A stretch of DNA of 64,000 nucleotides, taken from Pyropia yezoensis. Its lineage: Eukaryota > Rhodophyta > Bangiophyceae > Bangiales > Bangiaceae. This document shows, piece after piece, positions 1 to 8,701 of this stretch (positions are counted from its first letter, which is position 1; every line of letters begins with the position of its first letter). Position numbers and translations under genes: made by a program. Under the pieces are notes generated by a model. It did no database searches. It worked only from the letters and a program-made list of their open reading frames with translations, and had not been told where the DNA came from. The stretch covers positions 24,661,346-24,725,345 of the forward strand of contig CM020618.1 of the NCBI GenBank assembly GCA_009829735.1. The letters are read 5' to 3'.

Positions 1-1046
1 AGACCTACGCCCTCCAGAACAAGTCGGTGGCGTACGGTCCTATTCAAGCCCGAGCTATGGGCCGTGCCAAGAAGAATGCACTTCACTCTGTTGGGCACAA
101 AGCGGAGTGGGATGGAACTCCCCCCGTCCGTGTCTTTGAGTTTCTACGTCGTTTCACAAAAGCCTGTGACGACAATGCCACAAGTGAAGGCATGGCTTTT
201 TACATGTTACAGGAGCTGACCAAGGGCGACCTACGGACAGAGCTCATGTCCGTCATGCCCAGTTCCTCAAGTGGAGGCCCTGGTGAGGTGACGTCCTACT
301 TGGAGCTCGTCAACTGGTTGTTGGGAGCTACGGTGGATGAAGCCGCGTTGGCTTCTCAAGTCGAGGAGTTCACGCAAGCTCATCAAGAAGAGAATGAGGA
401 CGAGTTCTCCTTTGCGGAGCGAGTCCGTAAGCTCAATGTTAATAATCTTTGTGGCTGTCTTCATCCAGAAGCTGTGGTGAAGAGTCGTATTGTGGAGGGA
501 CTCCACTGGTCAGTCCGTATGGAGACCCGGGAGTATAATACTGCTCGGGCGACGCTAGCCGAGTTGGCCAGGTTCGCCTACCGCAGAGATGAGGCCTACC
601 GCAAGCCGCGGGAGGAGCAACGCCAGGAGCGTCAGGCCGAGTTGGCCAAGGAGCGAGAGGAGGCGCGGCAGGCCAGTGAGCTAAGAGAGGCACGCCGAAT
701 CCGTAAGGATAAGGTAGTAGCTGCCGTGGGAACTTCCTAGGGTACCTCATCTACTTCCCAAGTCGGGAAAACTCCTCCGGGACCTGACCATCGGTGCTGG
801 AGCTGCAACGCCAATGGACACTGGGCATATGATTGCCCTATGTTGAGTAAACGCATTCAACAACTCGTTAAAAATGCGAGTAATAAGTCGGCTATGGGCG
901 AAGTACGTCCACGCCGCGAGGGCGGAGCTCGACCGGTAGTGGCGGTGGCCACACCCTCGGCGGGGGAGGCGGGCACGTCGTCCTCGGACTCGTCGTCTTC
1001 TCCTTCGCCCTCGGATTCCGACGCCAAGTCGGCGGGAAACGAGTGA
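1..1046 (+). pseudogene. Element 1 gag (partial), interrupted by a TAG stop
   Basis: The frame is open from the left edge, so the true start is upstream. It continues to a TAG at 738-740 and then resumes in the same frame to a TGA at 1044-1046. The protein has a capsid-like helical region (about bases 100-560), then a run of Arg, Glu and Ala. A CCHC knuckle (C-x2-C-x4-H-x4-C) is coded by 795-836, after the stop. The tail is Ser/Asp rich and ends AGNE before the stop, as does the element 2 gag. Otherwise the sequence shows little likeness to the element 2 gag. Gag would form the virus-like particle and bind element RNA. The mid-frame stop makes this copy inactive unless it is read through. Confidence 0.8.
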
Positions 1047-1282
1047 CCGTTGGAGCTGGCCGTTTTAAGCTCACAACGGCAGCCTCGGCCAGGTGGGCCA
1101 AGAGGACGAACCAACCCTGTCGGATACTGCGCCGACCTAAGAGAGTCCGCCCACCTCGGGTAGGACTCCCCAAGAACGTGAACCCACGTCGGTTCATCGC
1201 GGTGCTGACGGGTTAGAACTTCCAGGTGGCTGGCCGGGTGCAACTAGCCCCCGGCCGTGCCTGATGTGCCCGTATCGCACTC

Positions 1283-3300
1283 GATACCGGTTCAGGTGCC
1301 TCTTTGATACGCAAGTCGCTGTTACCCAAGGAGGTGAAGCTCCAGCCTTGGAGGTCCAAGGCCGACCATATGATCGACATCAATGGTGGGGTACTTCCCA
1401 TTGTTGGTGCCGTAACCGAGCGCTACGAAGGAGATATCCTTACCCCTGACAAGGAAGGTCAAGTGGAACCACTTGAGGTACTGGCGATCGCCCAGACCAC
1501 CGAGCGGCAGCAACCCGATGACGGGAAGCCTAACCCATCAACAGCTCCGGCGGACATGCCGCCAAAGGACCAAGGAGCCTTGAAGGCACCGGCCGAGGCT
1601 GACTTCGACCATCTTCCCCCTTCGGTAGCTGAAGGGGTACGACGGATGCTAAGAAAGCATGACGTCATGTGGGCCGGCGGGGTGCTGGGTACCATTGGGG
1701 CAACCCAACACCGTACAGACCTGGTACCAGGTGCACGACCAGCGCGGTCTCAACCGCATCGCGCGGGACCAATGCAACGAGAGATCGTTGATGGAGAAGT
1801 GAATGGGATGAGCGAAGCTAAGGTGATCCGACCTTCGATGTCGGAGTGGGGCGCCCCAGTCGTTATCGTACCGAAGAAGGATCAAACCCCTCGGTTCTGC
1901 ATCGATTATCGACGCCTCAACTTGGTTACCAAGAAAGACTCATACCCTTTACCAAGGATGGACGAGTGCATTGAATCGCTTGGAAAGCCACAGTGTTTAC
2001 CACTATCGACTGCAATTCCGGGTACTGGCAGATCCCAGTTGCGGAGGAGGATATCCCCGAGACGGCGTTCGTCTGTCACATTGGAGTGTACGAGTTCCAA
2101 AGGATGCCCTTCGGATTGTCCAACGCCCCCGCCACATTTCAGCGGGCCATCGAGATTATACGGTCGTGAGTGAAGTGGCCTAACTGCCTGGTGTACCTGG
2201 ACGATGTCATCGTCTTCTTACGTGCCATGGATGACCATGTGCAACATGTCGACGAGGTACTCACCCTCTTGCGGAACGCTGAGGTGACTCTGCGCCTCAT
2301 GAAGTGCGCCTTCTTTCAGCAGACCGTCGAGTATCTGGGTCACCAGATCACACCAGGTAAACTGGGAGTGCTCGAAGCTGATACCCGGGCACTCCGGGAT
2401 GCGCGATACCCAACCACCCAGACACAGCTGAAAAGCCTCCTGGGGATGTGCAACGTATACCGACGGTTCGTCAAGGAATTCGCTCGTAAAGCCAAACCGT
2501 TAACGGTTCTGACGAGCAGCGCCTTGCCAAAGGTACTCCAACCTCCCTCGCCCAGCGAGGGAGAGGCATTCGAGCTGCTCAAGAATGCTCTGCTAGCCCC
2601 ACCCGTGCTTGCGTTGCCGCATAGATGCGGGACCTCCGTCATCGACGTCGATGCCTGCGACACCCAAGTGGGATGCACCCTGTTACAGGGAGAGAAAATC
2701 ATCGGTACCGATAATGCTATCCCGGACCTACATCCGGTGGGGTACTTCAGCCGGACACTCAAACCGGCTGAGCGTAACTATAGTGCCACCGAGCGCGAGT
2801 GCCTCGGAGTCATATGGGCAGTGCAACTGCTCCGGCCATACTTGGAAGGTTCCAGGTTCATCGTGAGGTCCGACCACGAACCTGTACGATGGCTTCTCAA
2901 CCTTGGTGACAAGGATTCCGACAGCCACGGTCGGCTACCCCGGTGGAGGCTGAAGATGGCCGAGCACGACTACCGGACCACGTATAAGGCCGGCTCTACC
3001 CATCATGTGGGAGACGCGCTGTCGCGACTCGATACACCGAGCGGGGATACCCGCCCGGTGGACGAGGACATCCCGGTGGTACCGGTCTGCATGGTGGGTA
3101 ACGCCACCCAAGGTATGGTTGACCATACCATGGCACACCGAGCATGCCCACTGACTCTCGCGGACTTCCGCGAGGCACAAGCCAATGACGACGACTGTAG
3201 ACGCCATCGCGCTAACCTCCTGGCCGGTACGGCCGGCATCTTCTCCGAGAATGAAGACGGACTCATATACCGGCGGGCACCCGCCGATGGACGACATTAA
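1283..3300 (+). pseudogene. Element 1 protease (truncated), reverse transcriptase and RNase H, broken
   Basis: An aspartic protease active-site motif DTGSGASLI begins at 1283. About 45 codons later the frame jumps to the linker before RT. Against element 2, roughly 190 codons covering the rest of the protease are missing. RT begins near 1790 ([14 protein letters not shown], then CIDYRRLN). A single-base deletion near 1984 shifts the frame; the next frame carries [15 protein letters not shown], a TGA at 2167-2169, and the catalytic YLDD at 2194-2205. RNase H follows, with DVDACDTQ, an ATERECLGVIW helix and the RSDHEP motif. The frame stops with TAA at 3298-3300, a stop that element 2 shares. 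This copy cannot make an active polymerase. Confidence 0.88.
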
Positions 3301-4623
3301 GTCGTGGTTCCCGTGTCCTTACGGCAAGCCGTCATGGAACGAGAACACGAGAACCCTACAGCCGGACACCCGGGGGGTTCACGCATGTTCGCAGCAATGC
3401 GCAGGTTCTTCTATTGGCCAGCGATGGCCGTCGACGTGGTCGACCACGTAAGGGGATGCCACCCCTGTGCGCGTAACCGCATGAGTCCACATAGGCACGC
3501 ATCTGCCATGAAGCTATTCCCACCCGATGGGCCCAACGAGCAAGTCGCTATCGACATACTCGGGCCACTTCCGGTAACGGAAGAAGGGAACAGGTACATC
3601 CTGGTCATGTCTGACCGCTTCACTAAGCTGTCACGAGCGGCAGCCATCCCGAATGATACGGCATTCACGATTATGAACGCAGTGGTTGACGACTGGATCA
3701 GTGCATACGGAGTCATGAAGCAACTCCTCTCCGACAACGGAGCAAACCTTACGTCAGCATTCTGCACTAAGGTCCTGGGCATGTTCGGTATCGAACCCCG
3801 TCGGGCATCCGACTACCACCCGCAGTCCAACGGGCAAGTGGAGCGGTTCAACCGCACCATCGTCAAGATGCTACAGTGCTACGTGGCCGAGCACACAAAC
3901 ACTTGGGACAGGCTTCTGTCGGTCCTCACCCTGGCATACAACGCCAGGCCACATCGCAGCACAAACGTCGCTCCGCTGGAGTGGGTCATGCCACTAGGCG
4001 TCGGTAACCTGACGCTGCCGCCAGGCAGGTGCACTCGGTATGATACACCGAAAGGCCGCCCGGCCGAACGTATACACCTAGCTTGGTTGGCCAAGCTATC
4101 GTGGATGATTCCTAAGCTCAAGGGTGCCCTTGACAGAACACAACTTCGATACAAGAAGAACTTCGACGCCCGACTGCGGGTGCGCAACACAACCCTGGTA
4201 ACAGGTGACTGGGTCTATATCAGACACCAGAAGTTCCGAGGGAACAAGCTTATGCAACCGGTCAGGGGACCGTACCAGATCTTACACAGAGATGACCACT
4301 CCGTCATCCTGCACTCCGATACGGAGATATAACGCATCAACCTCAACGATGTGACACCTGCTCCGAAGCCGGAACAGCCTCAGCCGGTACCGGCTGGGTC
4401 GCTACATGAAGCTCTTACAACCCACCGGTCAGATGACCCGGTGGGACCGGATGGTATTCCATACCAAGTAGAGAGCGTGGTCGGACACACCGACCCGAAC
4501 CTACCAGGACCCTGGTACGTGAAGGTTATGTGGGTCGGATACGACTCACCCACCTGGGAACAGGCGGCGAATATACCCCGCCAACTCCTCATGCCTTACA
4601 TGAGGCGACGACGCCTACTGTAA
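3301..4623 (+). pseudogene. Element 1 integrase and chromodomain, split by a TAA
   Basis: This frame continues from RNase H across the TAA at 3298-3300. It carries the integrase HHCC zinc-binding region (H and H near 3345-3370, CHPCARNR near 3460), then the catalytic core with DILGPLP, SDNGANLTSAF and the glutamate in NGQVERFNR. A TAA at 4330-4332 replaces the CAA present in element 2. The last part (4351-4623) is a chromodomain: YQVESVVGH, WYVKVMWVGYDSPTWE and a basic C-terminus. Chromodomains on Ty3/gypsy integrases are thought to steer insertion towards particular chromatin. The nonsense change would separate the integrase from its targeting domain. Confidence 0.9.
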
Positions 4624-4699
4624 CAACCCAACCGACACCGACTTCGGCTGTTGGGGGGTGAGGCTTATACCTACTAAGTAGGGTGTGACATGGTTACGG

Positions 4700-4795
4700 C
4701 AGACTTAGGTTTTTAAGTCAAATCAGACTTAGGTTTCTAAGTCGAACCAAGCTTAGGCAACTAAGTAGAGTCAAGCTTAGATAACGAAGTAAAAC
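4700..4795. repeat. Four tandem 24-bp units with an internal inverted repeat
   Basis: The units start at 4700, 4724, 4748 and 4772. The first two are CAGACTTAGG followed by 14 more bases, the last two CAAGCTTAG followed by 15. Units 1 and 2 contain GACTTA and, some bases on, TAAGTC, so each can form a short stem. Later units have diverged. The array lies about 75 bp after the end of pol and is kept in element 2 at 8530-8625, so it belongs to the element family. It could be a protein-binding array or an RNA structure; nothing here shows which. Confidence 0.75.
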
Positions 4796-4867
4796 CTGAA
4801 CCTTAATAAGTTAACTTAAAGGTAAAGGCTAACTCCGATATTATCGAAGTAACTAGGGAGCCTACAA

Positions 4868-4924
4868 GGGAGGATGACCTCCCCAAGCCAAGACACAAAG
4901 TGAGGGAGGATGACCTCCCCAAGC
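4868..4924. repeat. Direct repeat of a 21-bp near-palindrome
   Basis: The 21-mer beginning GGGAGGATGACCTCCCC occurs at 4868-4888 and again at 4904-4924. Within each copy GGGAGG pairs with CCTCCC around a short loop. The pair is conserved inverted in element 2 near 8404-8460. Confidence 0.7.
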
Positions 4925-5101
4925 ATGAACCAACCGGAAGAAGTTGGACGGGAGGCAAGGCACCACTGAGCCAGAAGGGGTACTCCCCAGGGCAGCAAAC
5001 AGAGGCAAGCAATGCCCCCAAAGGGGATGAGTTTATACTCACTACTACCCGGCTACCATAAGGGCCACCGGGTCCCTCTCCCGTACAAACAATAACACTC
5101 C

Positions 5102-7139
5102 TCAGTGGGTAGACCCACTGCCCGAGGGAGGCCACTCACGCGTAAGCGCGTATACCTCCGTGCTCCACCGGTCGGCAATCTCACGACGGTCAATCGCCCG
5201 AGTTACCTCGGTGCAATGCTGGACGAGGGTGCTGCGGCCAGCCTCCACGTCCTCCAGAGCTTTCTGGAGGCGGTCAAGCACGCCACCGAAGCAACGCGCT
5301 GACCCAACCAGCGCAGCACCTGGGGGGATATCCCCCCCGCTAACAGAGAGACCCTCCCGTATTGCGCGGGCAACAAGGGCGTCAACGCCCTCATACCAGA
5401 GACGGGAACCCTCGTCGTGCAGGACAGGGGCGGGAGGTGACACTGGCGCAGCCAGAGGGGCCACAGGAGCCGACACGGCTACCGCCGGAGCCGGTGGCAC
5501 CTGATACGAGGCCCGGTAGGACCCTACCGAAGGGGCTCCACCGTAACCCCGGCGGGGCTCCGCCCGACGACGGGACACCTCACGCTCCCCACCCGCAGAG
5601 CCCCACTCTCGGGGACGACCGCCAACCGCCGCCGGTATCGGGTTACCGAACCACGGGGCAAGGACCTGAAGAGGGTCATGGATAACCATGGGAATACCCA
5701 AGTCAGCAACAGCCTCGGTGGACGCCCACCCATGGCAACTAGGCTCACCCGGCTGAGTACGCCGGATACGCAACAAGTGACGAGGCAAGGGGGAAGCCCC
5801 AGCCTGCGGATCCCGGTACGGGGGAAGGGTCAACACCCCAGCCCAGTTCACGGCATCGTGAGCGGCCATCAGGGCCTCGAACTCCCGGGCCAACCCGGTC
5901 TTGGCGGCTATCAGGTCCACGCCCAACTGCGCGATGTGCCGACGGACACCCGTCGGAAGATGAAACAGGCGCCCCTGCCGGCGGACGGACAGCAAGAAGG
6001 AGGAAGCCTGCCCGAGGGTAACCTCAAGGGTGAAGGTACCCTGCAACGGGTGGACCGGCCGGGAGGCCAACGCACTCCCGAAGTATCGGAGATAGGAGCC
6101 GGTGTCAAACCGGAAAGCAGGGGCGGGTTCCCACCCCTCCTGCCATAGCGGCGGGCGCACGGGAGTGTATACCGGCGCACGACCGTTGCCGGTCTGCAAC
6201 GCACACGTTATATCGGTGCGGAACGCATCCGCCATGACACCATGGTTATGTCGCCAGCTCGACGCCGACTTCAACCCCGCCATAGGTGGGTAGGGAGCCG
6301 TCAACGACAGATACGGGGATACCCCCGGGTAGTAATCAAAGTCGGGATACCGACCGGTACTGCCCACCGTCTCCCCAAACGCAACCGGCTCCGCCGCCGC
6401 CGCAATCCCCCGAGCACTAGCCGGGTAGTCAATCTCCCGCGGCAACGCGGGGGCAATCAGGTCGCATACCCCGAAGGCGGGGTCGAGGTAGACCTCACCC
6501 CGTCCCACCCGAGTGCGCCAGAGCTGCGCATGCCGGTCGTCCGGCTGACTCAGGATCCAATGGTGTTCCACCCGCACCGCGTTCGGCTGGTTGACCAGCC
6601 GCACCAACTCCCGCTCCCAACTCGGGTCCACCTTGACGCGCCGGGAGGACTCTCCACGGGGATGGGGCAGGTGGAAGTCCACCCGCATCCGCCCATCGGA
6701 CTCCATTGACTCTTGCACAGTCAGGCCTCGAACCCGAGCCACCAAGTCGAACATCGACATGGCAGGGCTGACCCGCCGGACTGGCCGGGGTGCCGCCACC
6801 ACCATCCGCCACGCCGGCGACACCGTTTTGAGGTAGAGCCACACCGGTACCGGCGACAGAAGCCATCCGGGCCGCCAGAGGAGAAGCGGTAGAAGCCACC
6901 GCTGCACGCGGTTGTCCGCCACCCGACGGAGCCGTCGTGCCGCTACACACGGACGACAACCCGCCCGGCGCGCCTTCCGGGGCCACACGAACGGTCACCC
7001 GGTCGTCCTCGTCCTCCGACGAGCTCGCTAGGAAGCACTCGGCGGCGGTGGCGGAGACGGGAACGTCGTCCACCATCACCTCTTCCCCCTCTTCAGGCAG
7101 GAGGTCGTCCTCGCCCCCGGGTACCTGGGGGTCCGACAT
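5102..7139 (-). CDS. Large antisense reading frame of element 1 (one apparent frame slip), unknown function
   Basis: On the strand opposite to pol, an ATG at 7139 opens an acidic N-terminus (MSDPQVPGGEDD, then SSSEDEDD) that runs to about 6800. A protein-like frame shifted by one then continues to a TGA at 5102, for about 680 codons in all. The two frames are both open between 6988 and 6495; the amino-acid mix suggests the change lies near 6780-6830. The C-terminal half has a Pro/Ala-rich stretch and ends with a mixed helical segment (TEVTRAIDRREIADRW). I do not recognise a domain; there is no zinc knuckle, protease or RT motif. The last 43 codons survive in element 2 (8092-8223), so the frame predates element 1. 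Antisense frames downstream of pol are known in some plant Ty3/gypsy elements. The frame slip may be a mutation, a spliced join or recoding. Confidence 0.5.
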
Positions 7140-7716
7140 GGTGCAACCGGGGTAGCAGGGGCGCCCCGTGCAGAAAAGCCGAGGCCGGATCGACCCGGTA
7201 CAAGGAACGCTCGCGCAGGACGAGCCAGGGAAGCGCGGGCACCCGCGCTTATAACCACACAGCTCAGCACGAGCGATACGGCAGCGCGGGACGACCCGCG
7301 CCAGCCGAGCTACGGGGGCGCTCCACCCAGGCACCTGGACCGGCGCCACGCCCCCCCCACACGGGGTAAGCAAGGGGGGTCACCCCCAACCGCCCCCACG
7401 CAACGCGGGCAGGTCCCGCCCCCACTCACTCGTCCACACGAGAGGGGCCCCCCTACCACCAGGCACCTGGTGGCGGATCCGCTTGCACCACCCCTCGGAA
7501 AGGGGGGTCGTGAACAGAAACCCGCATCGGGAAATTAACGGTCCGGAAAACGGATCGTGTGTGTACCACACAAAGGGGGGCACCCCCCTCAGGCAACCTC
7601 GAAAAGGGGTGTCTGTCGCGACAGGGCGCAAAGCCCCACCCGACTGGTAAACGGTCACGCGACCCACTTACATTCGGAAACCCAAATGCAACTCGACCCG
7701 AGGACGGGCCGAATCT
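7140..7716. other. Element 1 leader of the antisense frame, no other gene seen
   Basis: This is GC-rich DNA between the antisense ATG and the polypurine tract. If the antisense frame is expressed, its promoter should lie here or in the 3' LTR. No TATA-like sequence stands out on the minus strand, and the open frames here are short and without recognisable features. Confidence 0.4.
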
Positions 7717-7726
7717 AAGGGGGGGA
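7717..7726 (+). other. Polypurine tract of element 1
   Basis: AAGGGGGGGA lies two bases before the TG that opens the 3' LTR. This is the expected place and composition for the primer of plus-strand DNA synthesis. Confidence 0.8.
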
Positions 7727-7728
7727 TA

Positions 7729-8091
7729 TGTAGCAATATGGTTGGCCGTATTGTAACCCTAATATTAGGGGGGCTACTTCTAACCCTTAACTTTCAATTT
7801 GGTAGTTCGTACTGGTCACGGTATCTATAAGTTACGTATGACCAGAAGGACTTGCATCTTGGGGTGGAGGGTAGTTAGTAGTGTCTCCGAGGGTTTATAA
7901 CGAGGGGGCCGGCGGCGAATCCACCGCCGGCCAAGGTAGAGCAACAAACCCCTCCCATTTGGGCTCCCATCTTGGTCCCGTGGCTTGCGCTCAGGGGACA
8001 GCAACCTTGGCCTCCCGGTGACGTTGGTGCCGATCCCCCTTGGTGAGTGTTCCCTGAGAGTGGACGTGTGACGGATTCCTATTGTGCTACA
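7729..8091 (+). repeat. 3' LTR of element 1, 363 bp
   Basis: It begins TGTAGCAATATGG and ends ATTGTGCTACA, so the ends form a perfect 7-bp inverted repeat TGTAGCA/TGCTACA with the usual TG...CA. The LTR of element 2 (15285-15647) has the same length in reverse orientation, with roughly 20 differences counted by eye. A polypurine tract lies immediately before it. The bases just after it, AGCAC, are element 2 internal sequence and would be one copy of the target-site duplication. Confidence 0.92.
7894..7932 (+). promoter_or_regulatory. LTR TATA-like box and GC hairpin
   Basis: TTTATAA at 7894-7900 is followed by a perfect 9-bp stem GGCCGGCGG/CCGCCGGCC at 7907-7932 with an 8-base loop. The same arrangement is in the element 2 LTR. 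The stem falls where transcription would be expected to start, so it may sit at or near the 5' end of element RNA. Confidence 0.55.
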
Positions 8092-8223
8092 AGCACCCTC
8101 GTTCAGCTATTCACCGAGGTAACTCGGGTGATTGACCGTCGTGAGATTGCCGACCGGTGGAGCACGGAGGTATACGCGCTTACGCGTGAGTGGCCTCCCT
8201 CGGGCAGTGGGTCTACCCACTGA
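8092..8223 (+). pseudogene. Last 43 codons of the antisense frame, element 2 copy
   Basis: In frame from 8092 this reads STLVQLFTEVTRVIDRR and onward to a TGA at 8221-8223. It matches the C-terminus of the element 1 antisense frame with three amino-acid changes (HC to LF, A to V) and one silent change visible by eye. The upstream part is cut off by the element 1 LTR. It shows that the antisense frame was present in both elements. Confidence 0.75.
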
Positions 8224-8529
8224 GGAGTGTTATTGTTTGTACGGGAGAGGGACCCGGTGGCCCTTATGGTAGCCGGGTAGTAGTGAGTATAAACTCATCC
8301 CTTTTGGGGGCATTGCTTGCCTCTGTTTGCTGCCCTGGGGAGTACCCCTTCTGGCTCAATGGTGCCTTGCCTCCCGTCCAACTTCTTCCGGTTGGTTCAT
8401 GCTTGGGGAGGTCATCCTCCCTCACTTTGTGTCTTGGCTTGGGGAGGTCATCCTCCCTTGTAGGCTCCCTAGTTACTTCGATAATATCGGAGTTAGCCTT
8501 TACCTTTAAGTTAACTTATTAAGGTTCAG

Positions 8530-8625
8530 GTTTTACTTCGTTATCTAAGCTTGACTCTACTTAGTTGCCTAAGCTTGGTTCGACTTAGAAACCTAAGTCT
8601 GATTTGACTTAAAAACCTAAGTCTG
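8530..8625. repeat. Element 2 copy of the four 24-bp palindromic units
   Basis: This is the reverse complement of the array at 4700-4795, same number of units and same spacing relative to the end of pol. Confidence 0.75.
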
Positions 8626-8701
8626 CCGTAACCATGTCACACCCTACTTAGTAGGTATAAGCCTCACCCCCCAACAGCCGAAGTCGGTGTCGGTTGGGTT
8701 G

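Larger units (their letters stand above)
4624..5101 (+). other. Element 1 non-coding region between pol and the antisense frame
   Basis: No sense gene is visible here. The stretch holds the two sets of palindromic repeats annotated separately and is lower in GC than its surroundings (4700-4860 is A/T rich). The same region is present, inverted and nearly identical, at 8224-8701 in element 2. A 110-codon frame on the opposite strand (5135-4803) is open in both copies, but it overlaps the repeats and has no recognisable domain. Confidence 0.5.
1..8091 (+). mobile_element. Element 1: Ty3/gypsy LTR retrotransposon with chromodomain, defective, 5' end outside window
   Basis: Read left to right this stretch shows a gag fragment with a CCHC zinc knuckle, an aspartic protease DTGS motif, reverse transcriptase with YLDD, RNase H, an integrase with HHCC and DDE motifs, a C-terminal chromodomain, a 3.1-kb tail with a reading frame on the opposite strand, a polypurine tract and a 363-bp 3' LTR. 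The order protease-RT-RNase H-integrase is that of Ty3/gypsy elements, and the chromodomain places it near the chromoviruses. The copy is dead: it has in-frame stops at 738, 2167, 3298 and 4330, a 1-base deletion near 1984, and a protease missing most of its C-terminal part. The 5' LTR lies left of base 1. It appears to have inserted into element 2, because element 2 sequence starts at 8092 directly after the LTR. Confidence 0.9.

Noticed and set aside
4803..5135. 110-codon minus-strand frame, almost identical at 8190-8522 (plus)
   Set aside because: It is conserved only because the two elements are inverted copies; it overlaps the palindromic repeats and the antisense frame and has no recognisable feature.
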